Shown here: in pieces, positions 33,301 to 43,635 of the stretch
Position numbering within the stretch: the stretch's first letter is position 1
Layout: every line of letters begins with the position of its first letter
Source: Gnetum montanum
Taxonomy: Eukaryota > Streptophyta > Gnetopsida > Gnetales > Gnetaceae
Assembly (NCBI GenBank): GCA_015680685.1
Contig: MNCI01014441.1
Coordinates: forward strand, 422,143 to 486,142
DNA: 64,000 nt
Reading direction: 5' to 3'
Notes under the pieces: model-generated
The model's input: the letters and a program-made list of their open reading frames with translations, nothing else
The model's database searches: none
What the model was told of the DNA's origin: nothing
Program-made: the position numbers and the translations under genes

Positions 33301-34889
33301 GTTAGTGACCGATGAGGAAGAGGCTAGCAAGGGCCAGGCAGAAGAAATGGAGGAGCTACAGGAAGACACCACGAAGACTGAACTGGTCGAGGACCAGAGT
33401 GGTGTCGATGAAATGTTTAGTAGCTTCCTCAAGGGAAGATTGGACCTTGGCAACCCTCCAAACCTAGAAAGGGACAGGGAACACAGCATGTTTTCTTTTA
33501 TTTTATTGCGTCGCTTTGTGAGTTGTTGTTTCCATGGTAGTTTATTTTTATGTTTTCATCGCTTTCAGACGAAGGTAGTGAAACCAGAACGATGCGGCTG
33601 GACGTGCCCATGAAAACGGTCCCCCCTAAAAGGACCATGGAGGTTAGTCCTTCTCGTACTCGTGGACCATTTACGTGGACAGAGATGCCAAGTAAAATGG
33701 ATTTTGTGGCTGGTATCGCTGAGGAGGTTGTTGAACGCATTCAGGAGGCCCACCCTGAGATAGGTATAAATGTTTCGAGTTGTTTGCAGATTTAGGGTTT
33801 CACACACCATTTTTGTCGTTTTAGTGTTTGTTCTTTTCGTGTGCATAGGTGCCAAACTGAGGTGNCCCATTTTTGTCGTTTTAGTGTTTGTTCTTTTCGT
33901 GTGCATAGGTGCCAAAATGAGGTGGGATCCCTCTGAGACAATTAGCATAGAGAGTTTTCCCACACTATCCCCAGAAGTTGAGCAGGGACCAAGGCCAGTT
34001 TATGAGGAGGTGGCGGAGGGTCTTGTACACAACGCCAAATCGCTTTGGACTTGTAGGCGTTCCATCAAACAATTGTAGTTGCAAGTTCAATCAAAGGATA
34101 AAGAAGTTTCCGAGTTGTCAGTCGAGCGTGATGACCTCAAGGCTTGGTATGAGTTCGCCTCTACTAAACTAAGTGGTGATCGTTCTTGGCGGACTTCCGA
34201 GGTCATGTATACTAAATACTGGAACCTACTCAATCGCCACGCGTCACTGACCTGGAAACTAGCAGAGCATAAGGCCCAGGTGGATCTATTGAACCTCAAG
34301 TGTCAAGATTGGAAGGCCTTCACTTCCAAGGTATGCAAATGGGGTCAAGATGAAAAGAACCACAAGCATCACTATAAGAAATCTTTGAAGGAAGTATCCA
34401 TTGAAAAGTGTCAACTTGAGATGTTTGTGGAGGGTTTGGGTCTGCGCTCTGCGTTCGATAGTTTTGCTCAAAACACAACTGTTGAGATGGAATCGCCTAC
34501 AAGGGTGATTACAACCACTTCTAGGGAAGTTTCGGTGGGTGAATTCCCTTTAAAGCATCCTACCTGGTCAACTGTTGACAAGGGGAAGGCCTCGGCAGAT
34601 GTCGACCTAGGCCTCGATGGGACCGATTGGACCAGTGTCTCAGAAGAGGAAATCCTTCATCGGCTCGAATTTGGCTTAAGGGGATCCCCTACAGTAAGCA
34701 TTTTGTTGTTGTGAAATTCGTTCACTACATAATGCTTGAAAGTTTTTCTTTTATCCTTATGTTGATTGTTCCCTTTGCATTTTATAGGATCAAGGTGATG
34801 ATGATGTTCAGGAAGCTGGCCCCAGTGGAGTGGGGGCTCATGATGCCAGCGGGTCTAAAGGGGACGACCCTCCAACCCCTGATGTTTAG
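30373..34889 (+). pseudogene. Antisense eight-exon gene of element C: FCP1-like pseudophosphatase / plant-transposon-type domain / acidic / coiled coil
   Basis: Opposite strand to gag-pol. Proposed exons: 30,373-30,503; 31,218-31,666; 31,742-32,010; 32,121-33,146; 33,234-~33,477; 33,569-33,763; 33,909-34,693; 34,788-34,889. Exon 1 starts MGKGKEVESEGRKG. Exon 2 has LLVVELVGVLTW, FREGACEFLVFILDRFKVVV, VWSHLSEQ and NTLFLATCAHMLFQNTPSTV, in the order of FCP1/SCP (NIF) phosphatases. The DxDxT-type motif reads ELVGV and the DD pair reads AT, so catalysis is unlikely. Exon 4 (open 32,159-33,145) resembles the putative plant transposon protein family. Exon 5 is Glu-rich. Exon 7 encodes a coiled coil (34,079-34,714). 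Exon 8 ends PPTPDV-stop. Decay: TAA at 31,746, TGA at 33,143 (CGA to TGA likely), TAG at 34,076, the exon 5 donor, and a 1-nt phase mismatch between exons 1 and 2. Confidence 0.65.
30504..31217. repeat. Intron 1 of the antisense gene, filled with AGCGTATACGCT-type palindromes (element C)
   Basis: Donor CACACAG/GTAGGC and acceptor TTGCAAG. The intron contains many copies of GCGTATACGC and variants (GCGTATACGCCGACTG, GTGTTCAATGTAAACTG), the same motif as the element C LTR. In element B the equivalent intron is packed with element B's own LTR motif. Confidence 0.75.
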
Positions 34890-35261
34890 TTTTTGGTTTT
34901 TTTTTGTTTTTTTGTTTTGTTTTTTTTTTTGTTTTTCTGACTCAAATTTATACAGGAATTGTAAATTAAAAATTTTGAGTTATATTTAGCAGATGGATGA
35001 AACCAGTTAACTCTTGTAATTGTACATCATTATATGTATAAAAATTCTCTTTTTTTTTGTTGATTTTGAGTTTAATTGTAAACACAACACGGCGATGTAA
35101 AATGTTTTGGTTTGTTTTTGTGGTTTAGGTGTAATGCACGGATGTAATCATAAGTAGGACTGAACGATAATTGCGAAAAAGGATAAGATGACAATGTAAG
35201 CTGTAAGGTAGAATAGCTGATCCGAAATGTGGGAGAAGAATAAAGTATAAGTGAATGATCT
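34890..35261 (+). other. 3' flank of the antisense gene (element C)
   Basis: T-rich non-coding sequence downstream of the antisense stop codon, with poly-T (34,895-34,940; 35,050-35,060). No clear AATAAA signal is visible on the plus strand. Nothing else is recognised. Confidence 0.5.
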
Positions 35262-35610
35262 AGTTTAAGGCCATTTCGGGCCACATACGCACTAGTTTAA
35301 GGCCATTCCGGGCCATATGCGTAGTTTAAGGCCATTTTGGGCCCCAGCGTAAGCAAGAGATCTTTTGAATGACACGGGTGGATTTCTCGGTTGATCAACC
35401 ATTTCTGATCGTGGCTAGTTTTATGTCGTTGCGGACGTGATAGTTTAACATCATTCCGGACTTGGAATGTAGTTTAATGTCTTTTCGAACTTGGTGTAGT
35501 TTAATGTCATTTCGGACGGGGAATGTAGTTTAACGTCATTTCGGACAGTTTGTAGTTTAACGTCATTTCGGATAGTTTGTAGTTTAACGTCATTTCGGAC
35601 CATGGCATTT
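35262..35610. repeat. Tandem repeat block C1 (AGTTTAAGGCC-type), after protease
   Basis: Three units of CTAGTTTAAGGCCATTTCGG-type, followed by about seven of GTAGTTTAACGTCATTTCGG-type. It lies between the 3' end of the antisense gene and the protease, as 20,640-21,035 does in element B. Confidence 0.85.
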
Positions 35611-35639
35611 TTGTTATTTATTGGTTTAGTAATTTTTTG

Positions 35640-36571
35640 AATTTTTGCATTTTAACGTTGGGAGTAGTTAGCAGGTATGATTCTATATTCAGTGTCCCCT
35701 TCACTGATCACGTTGAATGGTAATTCAGCCCAAGGGACATCTAATGGAATTGTTCCCACGTTAGTGTTTCTTGTGCTTCTGCATGTATTATAGTTTCTGT
35801 GTCAGTTGTGATTTCTAAGTGAGGCTGCGTATGTACAATGTCAGGCCCGGGTATTTCTATTTTGGGTGGATCTTCCTTTGCGTTTAAAGGATTATCGCCT
35901 ACCGGTTGTTGTTCATTTATGTTGTGTTGTCTAGGCTCTTTGAGCTTAACCTCTGAGCCTTGGTCTGTGTCTATGTATGATGAGATGATGGGTGTAGCAA
36001 CCTCCCTGTGTATAACAATCTCGCCACCTTCATAAGGCACGTGGATTTCTTGGTGTATAGGGGAAGAGACTGCTTTTAATTGGGCTAACCAGGGCCTTCC
36101 CAAGATTAGGTTAAATCCTGGCATTTCATCAATCACCACAAAGTCAGCGGATGTGGGGAATTGGTCCCCTGCTATGAAGTCTAAAGTCACAGTGCCTTTG
36201 ACTATTACACGTGACCCACTGAATGATTTCAAGCATGTGGTGGCAGTTGGTCTAATTAGCTCTGTGAGCCCGAGTTGTTCGATGATGGGATACGGGACTA
36301 CGTTTGTGGCAGCTCCGTCATCTACATGGACCCTATGTATTTTGAATTGGTTTACCCGTATTGTTATGAACATAGGGGCTGTTGTTACCCCTCCCATTTT
36401 CTCATCCAACTTGATGTTATCGTTGTGAAAACTTAATGGCTTGGAAGTTGACCCTTGTGGCGAGTACATTACCGCATGGATTGAAGGTTCATTTGAAGGC
36501 AAGTCCTCGCTTACTAGGATAGATGTTAACATGCACACCAAAGCTTTGCGATGGGTTTGAGATGTCAGCAC
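35640..36571 (-). pseudogene. Element C protease
   Basis: Retropepsin-like domain. The minus strand shows VHVDDGAATNVVPYPII (active site D-D-G-A), CLKSFSGSRVIVKGTV, and FNLILGRPWLAQLKAV, then HQEIHVPYEGGEIVI. The open part is 35,741-36,571. A frame change near the end restores WAELPFNVISEG, which aligns with TTWAKLPF in element B. Tat proteases use a DDGA/DDGS motif, so the site looks intact. It is joined to gag upstream through a repeat-motif linker and followed by a repeat block rather than RT. Confidence 0.85.
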
Positions 36572-36585
36572 TAAGTCGTATAAAC

Positions 36586-37420
36586 TTAATCAAGTATTTT
36601 TTGTTTAAGTGCTTGCGTGACTTGTGTTAGGGCTGTTGCTAGGTCTCTACTGTTGGGCGCATGTTTGTTGGCAATAACTTGGTCCATTGGGCCCAACAGT
36701 TTTATTTCGTGCATCGTTGGTTTGTCATTTTTTTTCAGAATTGTTGATTCGGGTGTATCATGTTTTCTGGATGATTCCCCCTCGTGGCCTGTATTTGGTT
36801 TATCGTTAGGTTGTGTCATGGGTATCGCATTTAATGGAGTAGGTTTAGAAGGTCCTAAGGCTAGCCATTGGCACTCCTTCTCTAAGCGTTCGCGCGTAAG
36901 TTTATCTGCTAAGCGTTCTCGTGTGTGCCGTGGGGGCGTGGTTGGTTTTGAGGCCTCAGGTTGCTTTGGGACTTGTACCACATATGGAGTCGGGTGGGGT
37001 TACGGTTGGATACTCGCATGCAGTTGAGTGCCAGACTGGCTAGGCACCTTGATGACATAGGGGCTTGGTTTATTTTGTGTCTGGGAAGTAGAGGATTGGT
37101 GATCACTAGGACGTTCGGGTGTCCTAACGATGTATGGAGTTGGCCTAGTTGGAGGTTGTACCTCCGCTATTGCGACCACGAGTGGTACTCGGACTACGTA
37201 AGGGGCAGGCTGAATAGGAGGGGTTGGTGAGTTTGCGGTAGCAATGATGGGAGGTACGCGTACCATGTATGATTTTTCGTGGGTCTGGGTGTTAGGAGTT
37301 GCCACGACGGGGGGTACTCGGACGACATAAGGCTACTGTGGGGGGCATGAAGGTTGAGGCACGGGTGTTTGTACAGTGGGCGGAATACGCACTATGAATG
37401 GTTTATTAGGCGTTTGCTAA
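36586..37420 (-). other. Gag-protease linker with repeated P-[YF]-V-V-R-V-P motifs (element C)
   Basis: In the minus-strand gag-pro frame, a short peptide recurs about every 17-25 residues: SYMVRVPP, APYVVRVPL, TPYIVRTPE, SPYVIKVPS, PYVVQVPK and PFIVRIPP. The intervening sequence is Pro/Thr/Gln-rich. Element B has the same kind of linker (PFMVRVPP, APFVLKVPC, SPFVLRVAP, AAFVVKVPK). The main open pieces are 36,586-36,981 and 37,000-37,305. The function is unknown. Repeated short linear motifs of this kind could be interaction sites or cleavage sites. Confidence 0.7.
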
Positions 37421-39856
37421 TCATGGTCAAAGTAGACGTTATTAATGCTAGGTGTTTCAGCTTCATTATCAAGGTAGATCGTGTTAATGACGTACGATGC
37501 CTCTTTGGTATTTTGCTGATCTTTATACACACCCATGGCCTGGTTTTGCGGCTGGACTGGGTTAGCTTCGTCGAAAGTGATCTGACCTCCGTCGATCATT
37601 CGTTGGATGTCTTGTTTCAAGGTGAAATAATAATCTGTGCCATGCCCATTACGTTGGTGATAGTCGCAGAAGCGATCCATTCTAAAACCTTTTGGTACTG
37701 GGGGTTCATCCGATGTTGCTAAGCTTGGGTTCTGAACCAGTTGATAGAACTGATCATGTCTCTGGATAGCAGCAGGGGATAACTGCTTGTGTTTCATTAA
37801 CCTAGCCTTCAGGAGTTGGTCAAACAACTACGATGGTTTCATGGGTAGTGGTGTGTATTGAGAGGCTTCTTTCCTCTCGAAGTTTCTTGTACGATTCGAT
37901 GTTGGGTTTTGTGATGAGGACGATTCTGGTGCAGTCGCAGGAGTGGGTTTAGTGTAATTAGTAGGGGCAACAAGCGGTTTGCTTTGTTATCCCACGTTTT
38001 CTTGCTATGTTTCTGCCAATGCTGCTATAGTTATTTTAGCCTTTTCTTTATCATTTTTACTGTGTTGATTCTTAAAGGCCAAATACGTAGGATCGTGGCT
38101 ATTTTGGGCCACCTCCTCTATGTTTTTAATCTGTACAAAGGCTTGATTGAGCTTACGCACATTAAGATAATATAACTTGGATTTGAAAAAGTCGTTGACA
38201 GACCCNAAGATAATATAACTTGGATTTGAAAAAGTCGTTGACAGACCCTTTTAGAATGGTGAGCAGATACGTCTGTGGGATCGGCTCGTGGAGCTCATTG
38301 AGAGCAGCACTCTACCTTTGGATGAATTTTTGTACGGGTTCTAGAGGTGCTTGTTTGACCTGTATAAGACTGTCAAGTGTTGCTTCAGGTTTCAAGTTAT
38401 ACTTGAACCTGGTAACGAATTGATGTAACAACTCCTCTAAAGAAAATATTGAGTTTCTTGGCAAGGCCCGATACCAATCAAGTGCTCTCCCTGCAAGGGA
38501 CATAGGGAACACTCGCAAAATGGTGTGTGGCCATGCCTGAAGTAATGCGCATTTTAGTCTAAATGTTATAAGGTGAGCATTGGGGTCCGTCTCCCCATTG
38601 TACTTAGTTAGCGTGGGCAATGATACACCCTTGGGTAAGGTTAGGGGCAGAATGAAAGAGCTGATGGGGTCATCGTGGTAAAAGTCCACTACCTTCAACT
38701 CTCCGTCGATGGCCGTCTTGAGGCGTTTGACCTCGTCAGCTAGTTCCTGCATTAGTTTCTTAGCATTAGCCCAGTCTTGAGTGCTAGGTGAGATGGTAGG
38801 TTGGGGATGTGGTACAGTGTACAGATTGGATTGTTGAATAGTGGGTTGGAAGGCTAAAAGCTGTGTAGTTGGAGGTTGTACTTGCAGAATATTTATAGCA
38901 GGTGGTATTAGGGGCAGCATATTGTAGGCAGGGGGTTGTTGTTGTTGTGGTTGTGCTTGGGGAATATTAGCTTGCGAGATCGTGTGAGGTGGTATGTTAT
39001 AATGAGGGGGTTGATGTGATTGGGCACCAATTGATGTCCATTGCCCGATCATGTTTTGTGTTGGAATCCCCTGAACTTGTTGGGTTACCGTTGTGAAGGA
39101 TGTTCCTTGGGTTAGGACGCACGGTATGTAATGAGCAGATGTAGAGGCCAGTATTACGTGCGGCATTCCGATCACGCGGGGTGGAAAGGTCACTCCTACA
39201 TTGTTTTGAGGGGGTTGCATTTGTAAGAACGGGGGTGCCGTGGCCGTGGGAGGAATTGAGAGGGGAAGCGTGTTGACTTGAACATCGATTGCTAGAGGAA
39301 TAAGGATGAGAGCGGCTGCATCTTGTTGGGGCACATGCGCTTGCATGATTCCAGATGGCTGGAGGGACGTAGTTTCGCCCGTGAATGGGTGAAACAATAG
39401 GTTTATATAAGTTTGTGGGCTAAGGGTGTGGTATGAGTCTTCATGCTCAGATTGGGCAGCGAACTCATCTTCCTCTTGCAGTTGAGGATTTACTACAGGC
39501 TGATCTAACGACTGGCTCCTTTGCAAGAGGAGTTGTGTGATGAGCTCAGAGTAAGGCTCGAGAAGAGGGATGATGTCGTACGGGGAAGGGATGAACTCTT
39601 GTCCTCCCCTATGGAAAAGTTCGTATTGCCTCTTTACTTCCATTTCGGCTCGATCCACGGCTAGGCCGGCTTGTATTTTCATGCATATGAAGTTGTACTG
39701 GTCTTGAGTTATGATGTTAGACGATGGGTTCCTCCCCTACAATCTTAGAGACCGACGGGGCCCCACTGTGGATTGTACCATAGGTTGTTGAACGGCCATG
39801 GTGCCTACAAGGTTTGTGACCTGGGTGGTTGTAGCGGTGGAGTTTGTAGTGTTCAT
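37417..39856 (-). pseudogene. Element C gag
   Basis: The likely start is the ATG at 39,856. An in-frame TAG near 39,745 interrupts the N-terminal part, and the main open part is 38,312-39,682. Residues run from a charged N-terminus through a long Pro/Gln/Thr-rich stretch. A helix follows (WANAKKLMQELADEVKRL), then the retrotransposon gag domain: LPTLTKYNGETDPNAHLITF, LAGRALDWYRAL, LEELLHQFVTRFKYNL. An N at 38,206 with flanking exact duplicates breaks the next part. The zinc-knuckle-like motif FCDYHQRNGHGTDYYFTLK (37,417-37,827) has tyrosine in place of the last cysteine. Gag would package the element RNA. Confidence 0.85.
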
Positions 39857-39919
39857 GATAAATGGTCGAGAATATGACACAGTGGAGGGATATGAAACTT
39901 GTGTACCTGGTGCAGCGTA

Positions 39920-40490
39920 AACCCACGTTGGTGGTGTACAGTGTATAAACTGGGTCTCAGCGTATGGGCTTCAACGACCAGCGTATAAGGGCAGCGTATA
40001 GGTATACAACATATAGCGGCAGCATAGAGAATCTATGGCGTAAAGCATACAGCGTATACGCTAAGTAGCGTATACAGCGTCAACGTACAGCATAAACAGG
40101 GTTATAGCGTACAGAGTGTAGCGTATGCAGACGGCAGCGTAAACGAGTTCATGGTGTAGGGCATAGACAGAGTCAACGTAGGGTGTGTACAAGGTCAGCG
40201 TATAGCGTAGACAGGGTCTACAGCGTATAGCGGACAGCGTATACTCAGTAGCATAGACGCTGAGAATTTTGCAGATAGAGTCAGCGTATGGTTAATAGTG
40301 TAGACGCTGGGAATTTGTAGACAGAGTTGGCATAAGCTTAGCAGCATAAACGCTCAATGGCGTAGATGCTGGGACATATGCAGACAGTAAGTTTTAGACT
40401 AAGCAGCGTAGACGCTGGGAGGTTTGCAGATAGGGTCGGCGTATACTCAACAGCGTAGATGCTAGGAGTTCTGACACAGTAATTTTTCAG
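39920..40490. repeat. AGCGTATACGCT-type repeats in the 5' leader of element C
   Basis: Dense GCGTATACGC, CAGCGTATAG and GTAGACGCTGAGAATTT-like units lie between the primer site and gag. These are the same palindrome family as in the C LTR, so the motif is transcribed into the element RNA leader. No gene is seen. Confidence 0.8.
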
Positions 40491-40499
40491 AGGTTCATG

Positions 40500-40516
40500 C
40501 CCTCCTTCTAGCGCTA
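40500..40516 (-). promoter_or_regulatory. Primer-binding site of element C
   Basis: Minus strand TAGCGCTAGAAGGAGGG, 5 nt from the end of the 5' LTR. Element B has TGGTGCTAGAAGGAGGG, also 5 nt away. The implied original is TGGCGCTAGAAGGAGGG, complementary to a tRNA 3' end with CCA. I do not assign the tRNA. Confidence 0.65.
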
Positions 40517-40521
40517 ATTTC

Positions 40522-41806
40522 TGTACCATCTAAAATCGTCAGTCTCCGGCTAGAAGGAAACAGAAATTGGGAGATCTCCGAACATGCACAGAAGACCCTA
40601 CCTTCACTTGAGGGCAAGCTGGAATTGACGAAGGTAGAGTACCTTGAGTGGTCCGCATGCAGATTAGGCAAGGATTTCCCCAAACGTACACCGAAGTGCT
40701 ATACGCTGGGTTATATGTAAACAGCGTAACAGGCATAAAGCAGAGCATAAACAATGTAACTGATGCGAACGGAGCGTAAACGTAGAAGGGCGTAAACAGT
40801 ATACATGCAACAATTAATGTAAAACTGTAACAGATTTTAGGAAGAAAATGTAACAATGCTATTTCAAAATGAGAGTTACAATGCACCGGTCTAACGCAGT
40901 TGTGGATTTGACACAAGGCAAACGAATAGCCCCGGTGGATGCAGGCGTGACTATGGGCTGGTTCAAACTGTAACCACAGCGTAGAGGCTGTATGCTCAAC
41001 GTACAGAGTTGAAGTCCAGCGTCTCAAGTTCTCTGCTCTAGTTCTTAGCATCTCTGTTTTTTCTCTAGTTTGCTCAAATTTTTGCCCCCCCGATCTAATG
41101 AAAAACTGGGATTTTTATACAGGTTTGGTTGTTAGACTCAGGTTAGGCGACATGTGGCACGTTGACCGGGTGCAAAAGAAAAGAATTTACAAGTGTACAA
41201 CATGTTACATTTGCTGGGCGTATACGCTGTATCAGGTGGGCGTAGACTCTAGGCATATACGCTAGTGTATGCTGGGCGTATGCGCTAGGCGTATATGCAG
41301 ATAGATGTTGGGCATATATGCTGGACATATACGTTGATGGATGCTGGGCGTATACGCTAGACGTATACTCTTATGGTTGCTCTGTTCGTGTGAATTGTTG
41401 CCTTGTACCAAATCTTATTCTGCAGTGCTGTTTCTATGCCATCTTTGGGGATTGCATGTTGGGCGTATACATCAGTCGTACCTGCGAAGCGTACATGTGA
41501 GGTGTGTACACTGGGCGTGTACGCTGGACGTCTACGCTGGAGATGCAATCTTGAGTGTATACGCTGGGCGTATACGTTGTGAACATCGGGCGTATACGCT
41601 GGGCATATACACTAAGAATACATAGTGTAAACTAAGTATTTTAAGCTCCGAAGTTGCCAGGTTTGATAGTAGATGTTGTCGTGGTCATAGGTGGGTCCCA
41701 GGGAATTGCTCCTTGTTGTGTTTAACTCCGCTTGAAACTGTCTGTGCAGCCCTCAAGCTCGATTCTTGTTGGAAACGTACTAAGCTTAGAATTTTGTGGT
41801 GTTTCA
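40522..41806 (-). repeat. Element C 5' LTR
   Basis: Begins TGTACCATCT and ends GTGGTGTTTCA, followed by the target duplicate GGCTT. It is slightly longer than the left copy, mainly in the palindrome array (41,210-41,640). The TATA-like box is at 41,111-41,120. Confidence 0.9.
41210..41640. repeat. Palindromic array in U3 of element C (5' LTR copy)
   Basis: Counterpart of 24,290-24,670. It has repeated GGGCGTATACGCT and derivatives, with a few more units than the left LTR copy. Confidence 0.9.
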
Positions 41807-41811
41807 GGCTT

Positions 41812-43256
41812 AGCAGCTCTTCTAGGGTGGAGATGGAAGCACGTGGAAGTGCATGGTACTAGTCCAGAGCTTTGCCTATCAGAGACATGGTGAAGATGCA
41901 AATGATGGTGTGGGGCTATGGTTGAAGCAAGAGAGATTCGAACTTGAAGATCACCAAATGCGCATTGGGATTGCCCTTCCCATTGTATTTTGTAAATTGG
42001 GGGAGTGGCACCCTAAGGGGCAACATAAGCATAGGGACAACTAGACTAATAGGGTCGTCATGGTAAAAGTCCATGACTTGCACGATTTCATAACCGGTGG
42101 CCTTAAGCCGTTTGATTTCCTCAGTGAGGGTCTAGATAAGTTAGAAAGCTTGATCCAAACTCAAGGATGTCGCAAACGGTTGCAGGGCTACTTGAGCAAC
42201 CATCATGGGTGACGTTATTGGGGTGGTGGCCTATCCCATGGGAGGCACCATTGAGGCCGCTCTAGCAAGTGGTGTTACCTAGGCGATCCACCACCCAGTG
42301 GGTGGTGCTATTAGGGCAGTGGCTATTGGTGGCGCTGTGGGGTTGGCTACTTGCCCAATTGGCGAGGTAGCCCATAGCCCTATGTTTGGTTGCACCACCT
42401 ACAGGACTTGGTACACTTGGTGTTGGACATAATGCAACATCTAAGAGGGTTGCGTAGTAGGGAGAGAAGTGGCTGGAGCCCACCACGTGGTTGAGACTGG
42501 GTCTTCTACTGGTGGTGGGATGAGTGCAAATAAGGGAATAAGAGTGAAACTCATGTGCGATTGTGACGTAGGCAGAGTGTGCATGTATGAAAATGTAGCT
42601 ATGATTGACGTTGGGTACGATGTCGAAACGGATTGGGAAGGGAGGATGACTAGGAAAGAAGTTGAAGGATCCACTTGCTGGTATGTTGAAAACATTGGGT
42701 AACTACCCATTGCTGAAGAGGATGTGGGTTGTGGCAGGGTTGTGGTGACCACGAAGGAGGCAAAAGAGAAGAGTAGGTTTGATCGGAAGATAGCAGTGGA
42801 AGGGGTAGTTGTGTAGATCTGGCCATCACCTTCAGAGTGGGAGTCCAACTCCTCCTACTTATCCTAAAACACTTCATTATATTGGGATGCTGTGTCCCAT
42901 TCTCTTGACCTACTCACTCACATCAGTTGGTTTAGCACCCATTGGTACGCTTCAGTCAGTGGGATGGTGACATTAGGAGCAAGGATGAACTCCCTCTTGT
43001 TCCTATGGAGGAACTCGAAGTTACATTTATCTTCGACTTCCTAGCGATCTAAGGGTAGATTCACTTGGACTTTTTCACAAAGAAAATCATATCTCTTTGC
43101 GTCTTGTGCCAAATGCTCGGGTGATAGCTACCACAAGCTAAGAGACTATCATTGTACTAGCACTGGGCTGGGCTTTCGCTCGGGACCTGTCACATGTTGA
43201 ACAGAGTAGGGTACCTCTAGGTCTGAGGTGGGAACCACTGTGGTCACAAGAATCAT
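41812..43256 (-). pseudogene. Element B gag, N-terminal part (right of element C)
   Basis: A possible start is the ATG at 43,256, but stops follow within 50 codons. Conserved pieces on the minus strand are FEFLHRNKREFILAP (near 42,990-43,030), matching C gag's ELFHRGGQEFIPSP, and a Pro/Ser/Thr-rich stretch (42,441-42,848). The gag domain start with YHDDPI-like sequence (42,040-42,070) runs to EELL at the C insertion point. It resumes at 23,627. Heavily decayed. Confidence 0.75.
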
Positions 43257-43319
43257 TTTTTGCTGTAAAATGGAAATTGTAGAAGAGAGGGAGGCTGAAA
43301 CTAGGTACGCTAGGGAGTG

Positions 43320-43440
43320 TTAGAAGCTGGCTTCCTTCACTGTTACACCTGCTACGTTGAGCAGGGCTACTATGCTGAGAGTTTCACTACACCAGATGAA
43401 ACGCAGGTAGCATAGCATTGTCAACAAAGTGAACATGGTA
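43320..43440. repeat. GCTAC/GTAGC motifs in the 5' leader of element B
   Basis: CTGCTACGTTGAGCAGGGCTACTATGC-like and GGTAGCATAGC units lie between the primer site and gag. They are a small, decayed counterpart of the LTR palindromes. Confidence 0.6.
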
Positions 43441-43613
43441 CAGTAAGCGGTTGGAGGCTTTCATCCTGCAGGGTTCCATAGGAACCATTGTTGCGACCAG
43501 TCTGCACCACCCAATGTGTAGACAACCACAAGGGTTTCATGTCTATGCTAGTAGGCAGCGGGGTACAGATAGCCTGTAAGATTACCTGTGATATGTAGAA
43601 AAGGCACAAAGGG

Positions 43614-43630
43614 CCCTCCTTCTAGCACCA
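43614..43630 (-). promoter_or_regulatory. Primer-binding site of element B
   Basis: Minus strand TGGTGCTAGAAGGAGGG, separated from the LTR by 5 nt, the same as in element C (40,500-40,516). Confidence 0.65.
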
Positions 43631-43635
43631 AAAAC

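Larger units (their letters stand above)
23628..41806 (-). mobile_element. Element C: Tat/Ogre-like giant LTR retrotransposon with antisense gene
   Basis: The youngest of the nested insertions, 18.2 kb. LTRs begin TGTA and end GGTGTTTCA, with a perfect 5-bp target duplication GGCTT (23,623-23,627; 41,807-41,811). It interrupts element B gag between the codons for EELL and FVT, as shown by C's own intact gag. It has the same layout as B: gag, protease, antisense gene between two repeat blocks, RT, dual RNase H, integrase, a third repeat block, polypurine tract and 3' LTR. It is the least decayed copy here but still carries stops and frameshifts. Confidence 0.9.

Noticed and set aside
36153-36428. 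Plus-strand open stretches opposite C gag-pro (also 36,617-37,230)
   Set aside because: They are complements of the protease and the PYVVRVP linker, whose low complexity opens both strands.
40539-41051. 170-codon minus-strand frame in the C 5' LTR as a real protein
   Set aside because: The two LTR copies differ by many amino-acid replacements, there is no recognisable motif, and it lies wholly in R/U5.
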